Source: JADJLQ01 sp031417835
GTDB lineage: Bacteria > Bacteroidota > Bacteroidia > Chitinophagales > Saprospiraceae
Assembly: GCA_031417835.1 (NCBI GenBank)
Contig: JANOWJ010000166.1
Coordinates: forward strand, 4,217 to 68,216
Length of the DNA: 64,000 nucleotides
Reading direction: 5' to 3'
Shown here: positions 44,083 through 53,917 of the stretch, in pieces
Numbering within the stretch: position 1 is the stretch's first letter
Layout of the letters: every line of letters starts with the position of its first letter
Program-made: the position numbers and the translations under genes
Notes under the pieces: generated by a model
The model's input: only the letters and a program-made list of their open reading frames with translations
Databases searched by the model: none
Told to the model about the DNA's origin: nothing

Positions 44083-44926
44083 TAGCTGGGGGCAGTTGCA
44101 TACTGGACCAAGCTAGGTAATAGCCTCCACCTCCCTTGCCGCATAATTTGAGATAATAAGTGTCGGAGCGTAGTCCCTCCATCCAAAGATCATAGATTTT
44201 AGGCACGATAAGCGGCTTAAATATTCGACTTTGGAGTTGAGATAGTTTTTTTATAAGAGGTATAAAATCTGTAAATTTTTCTAGGACCATAGCTTGGATG
44301 AGGTCCCGATTTAGGATCTCCATTTGTAAAATTCCGGCCTGAAACATTGAATTATCCTGTTGTGCATAATACCACTCGATGGGTGAGCTAGTACCTCTCG
44401 TCGTATTGGAGTTAATAAGATAGAAATGTTGAAGGATGGATGAGTGTCCGGGCATGATCATAAGATCGACAGGTACGATGTGACTTTGCCTCAGGATAGT
44501 GGCTTGTCTTGTATATGAGATCAACGGATCAAATCCTGAACTTGTACCATGGTAGTATTGTTCGATAGCCGCGAGCCTTTCTTGCATGATGACTAAATCG
44601 GTTACTTTATCTATAGCATATTGCTTTAAAATCGCCGCTGTCAAAGCTCCTGAACTCCCTAAGCCATACCCTTGAGGAATATTGGATTCAAATCGTAATC
44701 CTTTTAAAAGATCATAGTTGAACTTTTCATGGTCCAAAAAAGTCAAGTCACCCAGATGAACCTGCAGCTCCTTCAGTCGTTGATCAATCAGGTTTGGCGT
44801 AAACTGCCATTGGCCATAAAAATGATCGAGCGGCATTGCAAATGCATCGCCACCATTCAATACGGTATATTCTCCAGCTAAAAGTATTTTACCTGGAGTC
44901 AAGTTCTCCTGTAAAGCTGAAGTCAC
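44054..44926 (-). CDS. GYDIA-type GHMP kinase (mevalonate-kinase-like)
   Basis: A 290-aa GHMP-superfamily kinase common in Bacteroidota. It opens with TPGKILLAGEYTVLNGGDAFAMPL, has the ATP loop IPQGYGLGSSGALTAAI, and a C-terminal GKGGGGYYL motif. In this phylum such proteins are placed with the mevalonate pathway, but the substrate has not been settled for this subgroup. It is convergent with and overlaps the methyltransferase gene, and is 24 bp from the OPT transporter stop on the same strand, upstream of which the peptide transporters lie. Confidence 0.8.
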   Translation of the reverse strand: MTSALQENLTPGKILLAGEYTVLNGGDAFAMPLDHFYGQWQFTPNLIDQRLKELQVHLGDLTFLDHEKFNYDLLKGLRFESNIPQGYGLGSSGALTAAILKQYAIDKVTDLVIMQERLAAIEQYYHGTSSGFDPLISYTRQATILRQSHIVPVDLMIMPGHSSILQHFYLINSNTTRGTSSPIEWYYAQQDNSMFQAGILQMEILNRDLIQAMVLEKFTDFIPLIKKLSQLQSRIFKPLIVPKIYDLWMEGLRSDTYYLKLCGKGGGGYYLAWSSMQLPPAITASWIPVF

Positions 44927-44950
44927 GCTAGCGTAAGGATAAAATATACT

Positions 44951-46996
44951 TTATTGTTTACCATGTCTGGCTATCCGGTATAAGATGACGCCCAATATGA
45001 CGAAACAAATGGCCCCGACGATATCATAGGTATGCATGCCGATGATTGTTTTCATTTTAGGTGCGATACTCAGTTTTTCTAATACATCGAGATTTTTGAC
45101 AGAAACTACAGCAATGATCACACCGGCTAACGCTCCTCCTGCCACCAGGCCGGTTGCAAATAATTTGCCTTTGCTCAACTCTTCATCGTCCTCTGTGATG
45201 ATTGTATCTTTTTTAGCTCGCCAGTCTACCCATCCTTTGATCATGCCACCGATGAATATGGGTAAAGTAGTGCTCAATGGAAGATATAAGCCTACAGCAA
45301 AAGATAATGCACTCGCTCCGCATAATTCGACGGTAAACGCTATGAAGGCACCCACTAACACAAATTGCCAATCTAAATTAAATGATAAAAGGCCTTTGAT
45401 CAACGTAGCTAACAAGGTACCCTGAGGTGCAGGATACTTGTCAGATCCTATAGCATGAGCTACGCCAGTGCGCAACACTTCAGCATCCTGATCCAGATAT
45501 TTGATGGTAATGCCAATCACAATGGATGACACGATGGCCCCTATGAATAATGCTATTTGCTGATATCGGGGTGTAGCTCCGAGGATATAGCCGGTTTTGA
45601 GATCTTGAGAGGTATTGCCTGCATTTGCAGCTGCTATACAAATCATAGATCCTACGACCAAGGCCATGGGTTCATACGTTTGACCTGTCCAACCCATACT
45701 AATAAAGATCAATGATGTGCCCATCAATGTAGCGATAGTCATACCACTGATTGGGTTAGAGCTAGTGCCGATCAGGCCAGTTATTCTGCTCGATACAGTG
45801 ACGAATAAGGTTCCGAATATCAAGATGAGGAAACCAATGAATAATTTAGCGAACCAATTATCCCCAGGTATACCAGGTAGAAATGAAAGGATAATGACCA
45901 AAGCTAAACTACCGATCAGAACGACCTTTATGTTTAGGTCCCGATCGGTGCGATCTCCAGCTGCTGCATCAGCAGCATTGATATTAAAGGAAGTAAAACT
46001 GTTTTTAAAGGAGGAGACTATGGTCGGTATGGTTTTGATCAAGGTCATCAAACCTCCTGCGGTGACTGCCCCAGCTCCAATCTGTCGAATAAATGCACGA
46101 TACAGTGCAATCTCCGTATTTTCAAAAGAGTGAGTCAGCGGATTCCAACCCCCGGGACCTCCTTCTGTCTTGATATCAGCGAGATAGCCCAACTTGATGA
46201 GTTGATTGGCAATAGTATCAGGAGAAACCAATGTAGCCAACAGAGGATTAAGGGCAAGCCAAGCTAAAACACCACCTGCTACAAGCACTCCGGCTATCCG
46301 AGGTCCTATGATATACCCGACACCAAGATATTCAGGCGTGATGTCTGCATTGATGGTAGCCGAAGGAAAAAATTTATTTTTCACCGATGTGACATAAGTA
46401 GGGGTCTCGGCTATAAAATGAAATACTTTTTGCAGGACCGCATATATAGTAGCGATCGCAAGTCCTAGGTATGCCGTCTTAGCAAAATCACCACCTTTTT
46501 CCCCCGCGATGAGCACGGACGCACATGCTGTTCCTTCAGGATAGGGCAGGGTGTCATGCTCTTTTACGATCAAAGGTTTGCGCAGCGGAATCATCAATAA
46601 TGTGCCCAATATTCCCCCGAGCATAGCTAGGGAAAGTATAGTGAGATAATTAAAGTAGGAAGCAGAATCTACACCTCCATCGGTGCTGGCTGATAAAAAT
46701 AAAAATGCAGGTAACGTAAAAGCTACTCCTCCAGCTATAGATTCGCCTGCAGAACCTGTGGTCTGTATGATATTGTTTTCAAGGATCGTTGTGTTGAATA
46801 GTTTACGCCCAATAGATATGGCCAATACCGCTATAGGTATAGATGCTGAGACTGTCAGTCCGGCCTTTAAGCCTAGATAGACGGTAGCTGCTCCAAATAC
46901 AATTCCAAAAAATGCACCAAGCAATATAGCCTTCCAAGTGAATTCGGGCATGATGGTAGTGGAAGGCACATAAGGAGTAAACGGTTTTTTTTCCAT
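44951..46996 (-). CDS. OPT-family oligopeptide transporter
   Basis: A 681-aa inner-membrane protein with many hydrophobic segments and the OPT-family opening TWKAILLGAFFGIVFGAATVYLGLKAGLTVSASIPIAVL, plus GSAGESIAGGVAFTLPA and EHDTLPYPEGTACASVL. OPT proteins take up oligopeptides or, in the YSL-like branch, metal chelates. The bacterial members of this size are mostly predicted peptide transporters. Together with the POT-family gene 121 bp upstream it makes a peptide-uptake pair. Confidence 0.9.
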   Translation of the reverse strand: MEKKPFTPYVPSTTIMPEFTWKAILLGAFFGIVFGAATVYLGLKAGLTVSASIPIAVLAISIGRKLFNTTILENNIIQTTGSAGESIAGGVAFTLPAFLFLSASTDGGVDSASYFNYLTILSLAMLGGILGTLLMIPLRKPLIVKEHDTLPYPEGTACASVLIAGEKGGDFAKTAYLGLAIATIYAVLQKVFHFIAETPTYVTSVKNKFFPSATINADITPEYLGVGYIIGPRIAGVLVAGGVLAWLALNPLLATLVSPDTIANQLIKLGYLADIKTEGGPGGWNPLTHSFENTEIALYRAFIRQIGAGAVTAGGLMTLIKTIPTIVSSFKNSFTSFNINAADAAAGDRTDRDLNIKVVLIGSLALVIILSFLPGIPGDNWFAKLFIGFLILIFGTLFVTVSSRITGLIGTSSNPISGMTIATLMGTSLIFISMGWTGQTYEPMALVVGSMICIAAANAGNTSQDLKTGYILGATPRYQQIALFIGAIVSSIVIGITIKYLDQDAEVLRTGVAHAIGSDKYPAPQGTLLATLIKGLLSFNLDWQFVLVGAFIAFTVELCGASALSFAVGLYLPLSTTLPIFIGGMIKGWVDWRAKKDTIITEDDEELSKGKLFATGLVAGGALAGVIIAVVSVKNLDVLEKLSIAPKMKTIIGMHTYDIVGAICFVILGVILYRIARHGKQ

Positions 46997-47116
46997 AAGT
47001 AGTTTGTGATCACCTAATTACTTGAATCATCATATTATTTTTCGAATGGATAACCATAAAACACAGACGATATGTTATAGTCATTCTATATTTTGTTACA
47101 CAGATTGATGGTGTCT

Positions 47117-48640
47117 TCACTTCACTTCTCCCATCAATCGTTTGGTCCATGGTATTAATAAAAACATGATCAATGCCGCCAACGCACTTGATGCAAATAC
47201 ATAAAAAAAGATTTGACTCAGTGGAAAGGATTCAAAAAGTCCGCCGACACGACCACCGATCCAATTACCAAGTGAAGTGCCTAAAAACCAGATCCCCATC
47301 ATCTGCCCTACGATCCTGGGAGGTGCTAGTTTAGTCATGGCACTCAATCCCACCGGTGATAGGCATAACTCGCCCACCGTATGAAGGAAAAAAACCATCA
47401 AAAGCCATTGAGCACCTACTCGCTCAGTACCACCTGCTATTAAATTAGCTGCAGGTACCAACACTAAGAAACCTAAGCCAGCAAATAACAACCCGAATGT
47501 GAACTTTAGTGGAGTAGAAGGCTCCTTGCCTATTTTATTTAATCTCAACCATAACAATGCAAATACACCGGATAACAAGAGTATCCACATGGAATTAATG
47601 GATTGCCACCAGGTGGAAGGAAACTCAGTGCCGAATACACTGTTTACCGTATTTCGATCTGCAAATAGCGTCAAAGTGCTACCGGCTTGCTCAAAAGCGC
47701 CCCAGAATAAAGCAGCAGCTAAATAGAATACAATAATTGCCACTATTCGTTTTTTCTCCTCGCCATTGAAGCCACCGGTCGTAAATAGAAAGAAAAAATA
47801 AACAAAGGGCACTACCAACAATAAGATCCCCATCAGATTAGAAAGGCCCGTTATCGTAATAGGATATAGACCTGTGAGATGCAATAAGAATAAACCACCG
47901 ATAGCTCCGGCTGTCCAAATGCCAGCTTTTGAAAGTGTTTTATTATTTACAGTCGCATCACCTTGAAGTTCTTTTGATTTAAGCCCGGCATCGCCTAGGA
48001 ATTTTGATCCCCATCGGAATAGGAAAAGGCCCAGGATCATACCCACGCCTACGATGACAAAGCCCATATTCCAATCGATCTTTTGCCCGACATATCCTGC
48101 CAATAATGGGGCAATAAAAGCTCCTAAGTTTATGCCTACATAATATATTGAGAAAGCACTGTCTCGTCTTGGATCATCTTTGCTATATAATGAACCTACC
48201 ATAGTGGACACATTTGGTTTTAATAATCCGGTCCCAATACAATTTAATAATAACCCTACATAAAAACCTGATTTCCCGGTTGTCAGTCCAATCAATAAAT
48301 TGCCCAACGCAATAAACACACCACCCCAAAAAACAGAATTGCGAGCACCTAAAAACTTATCAGCTACCCAACCTCCAGGCAAATTTGTGATATATACTCC
48401 CGACACATATAAAGCGTACAATGCACCAGCTTCGCCCACACTCATTTCTAGTCCTGGATTTTGACCGGCGACGGAAGCCGTCATGTATAAAATCAGTAAA
48501 GCTCGTCCACCATAATAACTAAATCGCTCCCACATCTCAGTGCCGAATAAAATGGCTAGTCCTTTTGGGTGCTGCTTGAATTGCGGGACTACGATCACTG
48601 CCAGTAGTACAAAGAAAGCTAATAATCCGAGATACATCAT
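47117..48640 (-). CDS. POT/PTR-family peptide:proton symporter (MFS)
   Basis: A 507-aa transporter with about 14 membrane segments and the POT signature EMWERFSYYGGRALLILYM, containing the ExxER motif for proton coupling. Other family motifs are GGWVADKFLGARNSVFWGG and FSIYYVGINLGAFIAPLLAGYVG. It imports di- and tripeptides. It precedes the OPT transporter on the same strand. Loss of frame or unusual length is not seen. Confidence 0.92.
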   Translation of the reverse strand: MMYLGLLAFFVLLAVIVVPQFKQHPKGLAILFGTEMWERFSYYGGRALLILYMTASVAGQNPGLEMSVGEAGALYALYVSGVYITNLPGGWVADKFLGARNSVFWGGVFIALGNLLIGLTTGKSGFYVGLLLNCIGTGLLKPNVSTMVGSLYSKDDPRRDSAFSIYYVGINLGAFIAPLLAGYVGQKIDWNMGFVIVGVGMILGLFLFRWGSKFLGDAGLKSKELQGDATVNNKTLSKAGIWTAGAIGGLFLLHLTGLYPITITGLSNLMGILLLVVPFVYFFFLFTTGGFNGEEKKRIVAIIVFYLAAALFWGAFEQAGSTLTLFADRNTVNSVFGTEFPSTWWQSINSMWILLLSGVFALLWLRLNKIGKEPSTPLKFTFGLLFAGLGFLVLVPAANLIAGGTERVGAQWLLMVFFLHTVGELCLSPVGLSAMTKLAPPRIVGQMMGIWFLGTSLGNWIGGRVGGLFESFPLSQIFFYVFASSALAALIMFLLIPWTKRLMGEVK

Positions 48641-48809
48641 AAGGTTGGATATTGGTTATAAAGATTTAAAAATAGACATTTATGGTTGAATTGGAAATAT
48701 TTTTGAGCTTTGGTATTTCTGATGGAGCCGGGTGGTAAGGTCCCTTTGAATTTGCATTACTTTGTTTATCTTTACTTGAATTCAAATTCACCTTACTGAT
48801 CGATTTTAA

Positions 48810-51095
48810 ATGCCTGAAAACCGCCAACTTGCAATCATACTTTTTGCAGATATAGAGGGGTACACTTCCATCATGCAGAAGGATGAGCAAATGGCCTCAA
48901 CGCAGCTAAGACGATTCCATGAAGAGCTCGAATCAAAAATAAAAAACCATGATGGGCGAATAGTCAATTTCTATGGCGATGGAGCTTTATGTATATTTCA
49001 AAACCCTATTAAAGCAGTTCATGCTGCGATGGAGCTACAACAAAGTTTTCAAGTGTCGCCGACCATTCCGGTTAGAATCGGGCTACACAGCGGCTCAGTG
49101 GTGCTAGAGGGCGATAAAGTATTTGGAGACAGCATTAATATTGCCTCCCGTATAGAGTCGATGGGCACTCCTGGCGCTATCTTATTGTCAAAGAAAATTA
49201 GAGATGAAATAAAGAATCAAGCTGAATTTAAATTTACCTCATTAGGTAATTTCGAATTTAAAAATGTAGATGAACCTTTAGAATTGTATGCTTTGGCCAA
49301 TGCCGGATTTACGATTCCAAAGCGCGATCAAATGGAAGGCAAGTTGAAATCAACTCAGCATACCACTCGCTTTCAATCCAATCGTATTAAGTATGCCCTG
49401 GCAGGAGCGGGTTTGATAGCTTTTGTTATATTCTGTGGGGTATTAATAAAGAATTATCGGAAAGCAAGTGACTCAAATGTACACGGTATCCAATCTATCG
49501 CCGTCTTACCTTTTCGCAATTTGAGTGCAGATCGTTCGCAAGATTTTTTTGCAGAAGGCATGGTCGAGATGATTCAAAGTAAATTGTCGGAAGTGCAAAG
49601 CCTTAAAATTATCTCAATGACCTCCACTAGAGATTATCGGGACCACCGGAAGCCCATCAAAATAATAGCTCAAGAGCTTAAAGTAAATAATATTCTGGAG
49701 GGTTCGGTACTCAGAGATGAAAACAAAGTAAGGATCATTGTAAAGTTGATCAATACCATGACCAACGAACAATTATGGACACAAACGTTTGAAAAGGACT
49801 TGACCGATATCTTCGCTATACAATCAAGCATCTCTCAATCTGTAGTGACAGCATTGAAGACAAAATTGTCTGGTAGTGAATTTAATAAACTAGCCAAAGT
49901 GCATTCCGGTGATCCGGCAGCATATGATCTGTATTTAAGTGGGTTGGAATTTCAGAGGTATGCGCGTTTTGATACCTTGAAGAATTATCTGGCCTTATCT
50001 AAGTTTCAGCAATCTATACGATTGGATCCTAATTTTGATCCTGCATTTGTAAGTCTTGCCAACTGTTGGTACAATCGTCGTCGATTTGGGTGCAGTGAGC
50101 CCTGTAGAGACTCAGCTACTTATTATGCTGATATAGCCTTAAATCTAAACCCAGATAATGCAGACGCACTGGTGCTCAAGGGGCAGATTGCCTGGGATCG
50201 GATCGATTATTTAAAAGCTAAACAATATTTTGAACAGGCATTAGAGATCGCTCCCAATAACAGCGATGCGATGAACTACTTAGCAAATTATTTTTTACTG
50301 GAGACGGATGAAGTTGATAAAGCACTTGCCTTGTTTGTAGAGGCATTGTCTCGTGACCCCAGAAACGATGGAGTGGATGAAAACATGCAATTGTATCGCA
50401 ATCTAGGCTGGGTGTACGAGCGAGCAGATATGCTGGATGCGGCATTAGTATTTCACAAGAAAGCGCTCAAAATTGCAACTGGTGGTAAACGTGGCATCTT
50501 AATCAATCTAGGCCAAATTGCAGTTTTGCAAGGACATTTTCAAGAAGCCTTGGAATATTACGACAGTTCTGGTATTAAAAATTCATCCACCTTTGATGTA
50601 CTTGATCTTTGGGCTTTTGCAAATGATCTTGGGGGGAATTACAAAGTAGCCGAGGCCGCCTATGCTAAGATGCTTGAAATGATTAAAAATGGATTTGCTG
50701 AAGATGTGCAAACTCATACATTTAGACATCGATATGCTCACATTCTTTGGGTAAAAGGTCAAAAAGTGGATGCTAAAAAACAATTCGATCTAGCTTTAAA
50801 AAAGCTAACTGCCGATGTCGCAGACGGTACCAGACACCGTGGGCAAGAATATGATATAGCAGGCATTTATAATTTTTTAGGAGATAAAGAATTGGCTTAT
50901 CATTGGTTGGAAAAAATGCCGTTTGGTGAGTATACCTATAAGTTAATCCGGGTCGACCCATTATTCAAAGATATGATCGGAACACCCCGATATGAAGCAA
51001 TCATGGCACCTCATCATGAAAAAGTGAAGAAAATGCAAGACGGGATCAGAAAACTGGAAGCCAATGGACAATTGATGAAAGAGTTGAAAAATTAG
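48810..51095 (+). CDS. Class III nucleotidyl-cyclase domain / TolB-like / TPR protein
   Basis: A 761-aa protein with a class III adenylate/guanylate cyclase domain (residues 1-170), one transmembrane helix (about 196-213), a TolB-like FlgO-type domain (SIAVLPFRNLSADRSQDFFAEGMVEM to about 350) and a C-terminal TPR array. The cyclase has both metal aspartates (Asp14 in FADIEGYT, Asp57 in FYGDGAL) and the Asn/Arg pair NIASR. The substrate-selecting Lys normally four residues before the second Asp is Asn53. Activity and product are therefore uncertain. Orientation implies a cytoplasmic cyclase and a periplasmic TPR sensor. It is divergent from the POT gene. Confidence 0.85.
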   Translation: MPENRQLAIILFADIEGYTSIMQKDEQMASTQLRRFHEELESKIKNHDGRIVNFYGDGALCIFQNPIKAVHAAMELQQSFQVSPTIPVRIGLHSGSVVLEGDKVFGDSINIASRIESMGTPGAILLSKKIRDEIKNQAEFKFTSLGNFEFKNVDEPLELYALANAGFTIPKRDQMEGKLKSTQHTTRFQSNRIKYALAGAGLIAFVIFCGVLIKNYRKASDSNVHGIQSIAVLPFRNLSADRSQDFFAEGMVEMIQSKLSEVQSLKIISMTSTRDYRDHRKPIKIIAQELKVNNILEGSVLRDENKVRIIVKLINTMTNEQLWTQTFEKDLTDIFAIQSSISQSVVTALKTKLSGSEFNKLAKVHSGDPAAYDLYLSGLEFQRYARFDTLKNYLALSKFQQSIRLDPNFDPAFVSLANCWYNRRRFGCSEPCRDSATYYADIALNLNPDNADALVLKGQIAWDRIDYLKAKQYFEQALEIAPNNSDAMNYLANYFLLETDEVDKALALFVEALSRDPRNDGVDENMQLYRNLGWVYERADMLDAALVFHKKALKIATGGKRGILINLGQIAVLQGHFQEALEYYDSSGIKNSSTFDVLDLWAFANDLGGNYKVAEAAYAKMLEMIKNGFAEDVQTHTFRHRYAHILWVKGQKVDAKKQFDLALKKLTADVADGTRHRGQEYDIAGIYNFLGDKELAYHWLEKMPFGEYTYKLIRVDPLFKDMIGTPRYEAIMAPHHEKVKKMQDGIRKLEANGQLMKELKN

Positions 51096-51157
51096 GAGCA
51101 TGCTTAAAGTATTGTTCAATTCCGTTGATTGGAGCTGTTGATTATCTTTACCCCATT

Positions 51158-51799
51158 ATGAATATTATCGACTTCATCTTACATATCGATCAACATCTCC
51201 AGAATTTTGTAAGCCAATATGGCACCTTGGTTTATGCTATATTGTTCCTCATCGTATTTTGTGAAACAGGTCTGGTGGTGACTCCATTATTACCTGGGGA
51301 TTCATTGTTATTTGCTGCAGGTGCGTTGGCTGCTAATCCAGCGAATGGGTTAAGTGTGTGGATTATCATACCATTATTGATTGTTGCAGCTTTGCTAGGG
51401 GACAATACCAATTATTTTATTGGACGCTATTTAGCTAAAAAAGGTGCCGGAGCTAAACTTTTTAGGCTATTTACCATCAAGCAGGAGTACATTGATAAAA
51501 CGCATGCATTTTATGAAAAACATGGCCCTAAAACGATTATAATGGCGAGGTTTGTACCTATCGTGAGGACCTTTGCTCCATTTGTAGCGGGCGTAGGTAG
51601 TATGACCTACAGTAAATATATCCGATACTGTATCGTAGGTGCTGTGTTGTGGGTCACACTCGCTACACTCGCAGGTTATTATTTTGGTGGCCTACCTTGG
51701 GTCAAGGAAAATTTTGAGATGGTAGTCTTGGGGATCATCTTTATTTCTGTACTGCCCATGGTTATAGGTTACTTCAGAAGTAGGAGAATTAAAAATTAA
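51158..51799 (+). CDS. DedA-family membrane protein
   Basis: A VTT/DedA-domain inner-membrane protein involved in undecaprenyl-phosphate or phospholipid translocation in characterised relatives. The start ATG 51158 gives MNIIDFILHIDQHLQ as the family-typical beginning; an earlier in-frame start would add 11 unrelated residues. Signatures are FCETGLVVTPLLPGDSLLFAAGAL, GDNTNYFIGRYLAKK and ARFVPIVRTFAPFVAGVGSM. The proline-rich re-entrant motif and the conserved Arg residues are present. Confidence 0.93.
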   Translation: MNIIDFILHIDQHLQNFVSQYGTLVYAILFLIVFCETGLVVTPLLPGDSLLFAAGALAANPANGLSVWIIIPLLIVAALLGDNTNYFIGRYLAKKGAGAKLFRLFTIKQEYIDKTHAFYEKHGPKTIIMARFVPIVRTFAPFVAGVGSMTYSKYIRYCIVGAVLWVTLATLAGYYFGGLPWVKENFEMVVLGIIFISVLPMVIGYFRSRRIKN

Positions 51800-51805
51800 A
51801 TAGAG

Positions 51806-51813
51806 TAACTTTG
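51806..51813 (+). promoter_or_regulatory. Candidate -7 element for the DUF5618 gene
   Basis: TAACTTTG fits TAnnTTTG and ends 4 bases before ATG 51818, again implying a leaderless or near-leaderless transcript. No -33 element was seen. Confidence 0.4.
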
Positions 51814-51817
51814 AAGC

Positions 51818-52195
51818 ATGAATGCGGTCATCAAAGAAGCAAATCGATATCTGGCTAACGCTAAAGCCTTATTGACGGAAAAAGCCAACCGAACAAATGG
51901 AGTGTATCAAGATAAAAAGTATGTAAAAATGGCCGGACACACGGCGTATTGTGGAGTGCTTTTTGCGTTGGATCAATTGGCACCGCCTCCTAAAAAATCT
52001 ATGCGTAAATCGGTCGATTTCTACAGAACGTTTCTGACAAAATACGACAAAAAAATGTTGATGGAGTTCAATAACCTTTATGATACGTTACACTTGAGTT
52101 TGGGCTATGATGGCAATACTGATGTAAGGATAAGCAAAGCTGGATTACAAATGGCTAAAGAATTTATTGAAAAAATTGAATCACGATTAAATTGA
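51818..52195 (+). CDS. DUF5618 family (HEPN-like helical) protein
   Basis: A 125-aa all-helical protein that fits DUF5618: ANRYLANAKALLTEKA, then GVYQDKKYVKMAGHTAYCGVLFALDQLA. The conserved basic and aromatic pattern recalls HEPN-type helical proteins, but the RxxxxH catalytic motif of HEPN RNases is not obvious. In Bacteroidota such genes often sit alone or next to small partner genes; here the neighbours are dedA and a DUF1080 gene. No toxin-antitoxin partner can be claimed. Confidence 0.75.
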   Translation: MNAVIKEANRYLANAKALLTEKANRTNGVYQDKKYVKMAGHTAYCGVLFALDQLAPPPKKSMRKSVDFYRTFLTKYDKKMLMEFNNLYDTLHLSLGYDGNTDVRISKAGLQMAKEFIEKIESRLN

Positions 52196-52214
52196 ATTGT
52201 TTAATACTTTGAAA

Positions 52215-52994
52215 ATGAAAAAATTAGTATCCTCAAATTTTTTATTGATTAGCATTCTGACCATCATTGGAAGTACCGGACTATTAAATGCTCAAATTGG
52301 AGTCGGAGCAAAACCGATAAAGGGAGCAGAAATGTTTTTTGATGGCACTCGTAAGATGTTGGATGAAGAGTGGCAGTATTGGCAAGGCCCGGCATTGGCC
52401 ACAACGCTACCTCTAAAGTGGGCCATCGTTAAGGATCCAACTGATCAAGGTACTGTAGTGAGTAGCAATGATCCCACCGCAGCAGGTGGCAAATATGGAA
52501 CTGCCGATATGGTCACCAAAGAGAAGTTTCGCGACTTCCGACTGCATATCGAATTTTTTATTGCCCATCCCGGAGGCAATAGTGGAGTCTATCTTCAAAA
52601 TCGTTATGAGATTCAGGTGCTGGATGGAGATTCGACTAAACATGGTCTGGGTGCTGTGATCAATGAAACGGAATCACCATATCATGCCTATAATGGGGTA
52701 GGAAAATGGAATGCCTACGATATCGTTTTCAGAGCGGCGCGATTCAAAGATGGAAAACGTGTAGAAAAAGCTGTAGTGACGATGTATTTTAATGGGAAAA
52801 AAGTACATACCAATCAAACCATCACTCAGGTGTGGGGAGGACCAAAATCAGGAGTGGATGGTGGCAATGATGGTGGCAAAGGAATTACAGATACCCCTCA
52901 AGGCTTAAAGTTGCAAGCGGAAGGGCATGAAGTTTTATACCGAAATATATGGATAAAAGAACTGAACTTAAAAAAGCCGAATACTGATTTTTAA
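52215..52994 (+). CDS. DUF1080/3-keto-disaccharide hydrolase family protein, secreted
   Basis: A signal peptide (KLVSSNFLLISILTIIGSTGLLNAQ) precedes a concanavalin-like beta-sandwich of the DUF1080 family: FRDFRLHIEFFIAHPGGNSGVYLQNRYEIQVLD, then KWNAYDIVFRAARF and GLKLQAEGHEVLYRNIWIKEL. Characterised relatives hydrolyse 3-ketodisaccharides formed by periplasmic sugar oxidation. ATG 52215 is chosen over an upstream in-frame TTG at 52197 because it opens the signal. It converges on the sugar-catabolism operon at 53019-56525, which could use related products. Confidence 0.88.
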   Translation: MKKLVSSNFLLISILTIIGSTGLLNAQIGVGAKPIKGAEMFFDGTRKMLDEEWQYWQGPALATTLPLKWAIVKDPTDQGTVVSSNDPTAAGGKYGTADMVTKEKFRDFRLHIEFFIAHPGGNSGVYLQNRYEIQVLDGDSTKHGLGAVINETESPYHAYNGVGKWNAYDIVFRAARFKDGKRVEKAVVTMYFNGKKVHTNQTITQVWGGPKSGVDGGNDGGKGITDTPQGLKLQAEGHEVLYRNIWIKELNLKKPNTDF

Positions 52995-53018
52995 TTCTTG
53001 CTCAGTTATTTCGTTGTT

Positions 53019-53906
53019 CTAGGTTGGCCAATATTGTGCTATTTTTCTTCTCAAAAATGCCACACTCCGCTCTAGTTGATCCATACCGTCCACCCCATCT
53101 TCTATACTGATCCAACCATCAAATCCAACACGCTTAAGTTCAATGAATATCGCATCATAATCATTGAGCCCTTTACCAATCTCTCCATGGCTGAGCCGTC
53201 GGGCATAACCCTGAGCTCCACCTTCTTCGCGTCGGAGATCTTCAATTGTTCCTTCTTTGAGATATCGGTCACTGGCGTGCATGGTTACTACGCGATGTGA
53301 TACGCTTTTTAATAACTCTATCGGATCTTCTCCAGCCAGATACGTATTGCTTGGATCATAATTTACTCCAAAATGTGAGTGTTGAATGTTAGCGACTAAT
53401 TGACAAAATATTTCCATCTTTTGAGCAAACTCAGGGTATTCCCAAAAGTCATCTTTATAATGGTTTTCGAGTATAAGGGTAATGCCACGATCTTGAGCAT
53501 ATGGCAGGCAGGCCTCGATACATTTAGTAGCTAAGGCGAGGCCTTCGGTAATAGTCAGGCCCGGTCGTCGCTGACCTGATAACACGCGGCAATAAGATCC
53601 ACCAAGCGCCTCGGTCATGTCAATCCAACGTTTTTGTTTATCGATTTCATTGGCTCTGAAATCAGCATTTGGGTGCGTGAAATCTGGTGAACAACACATC
53701 ATAGGGATTACTTTCCCATATGACTCGACCTCATCGCGAAACCGCAGCCAATTTGACTTGTCATTCATTTCTAAAAATCCTGCATACCATTCCAATCCTT
53801 CGATATCCAATGAGGTAGCCATCTTGATCCAGTCGGAGAGTTTCATAGTGCCATCTATGCAGAGTGCACGCATAAAGGCTTTAGGAAAGACAGCTAGTCT
53901 AGGCAT
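53019..53906 (-). CDS. Sugar phosphate isomerase/epimerase-like TIM-barrel protein
   Basis: A 295-aa cytoplasmic member of the xylose-isomerase-like barrel superfamily with no signal peptide. Barrel and metal-site stretches are LEWYAGFLEMN, VLSGQRRPG, LILENHYKDD, GVNYDPSNTYLAGEDP, VTMHASDRYL and ISIEDGVDG; Glu, Asp, His and Glu occupy the usual metal positions. It is the last gene of a four-gene operon (HPS-like, MDR, SDR, epimerase) with only 11 bp to the SDR gene. It likely interconverts a keto- or aldo-sugar or sugar acid in that pathway. Confidence 0.85.
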   Translation of the reverse strand: MPRLAVFPKAFMRALCIDGTMKLSDWIKMATSLDIEGLEWYAGFLEMNDKSNWLRFRDEVESYGKVIPMMCCSPDFTHPNADFRANEIDKQKRWIDMTEALGGSYCRVLSGQRRPGLTITEGLALATKCIEACLPYAQDRGITLILENHYKDDFWEYPEFAQKMEIFCQLVANIQHSHFGVNYDPSNTYLAGEDPIELLKSVSHRVVTMHASDRYLKEGTIEDLRREEGGAQGYARRLSHGEIGKGLNDYDAIFIELKRVGFDGWISIEDGVDGMDQLERSVAFLRRKIAQYWPT

Positions 53907-53917
53907 AAATAAACATT

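Noticed and set aside
45036..46133. Two plus-strand ORFs (129 and 138 codons) opposite the OPT transporter
   Set aside because: Antisense shadows of membrane-protein coding sequence, with no independent support.
5431..47077. Near-identical string AAACACAGAYGATATGTT at about 5431 and about 47059
   Set aside because: With one mismatch over 18 AT-rich bases, a chance match in a 64-kb window is plausible, and the flanks do not align.
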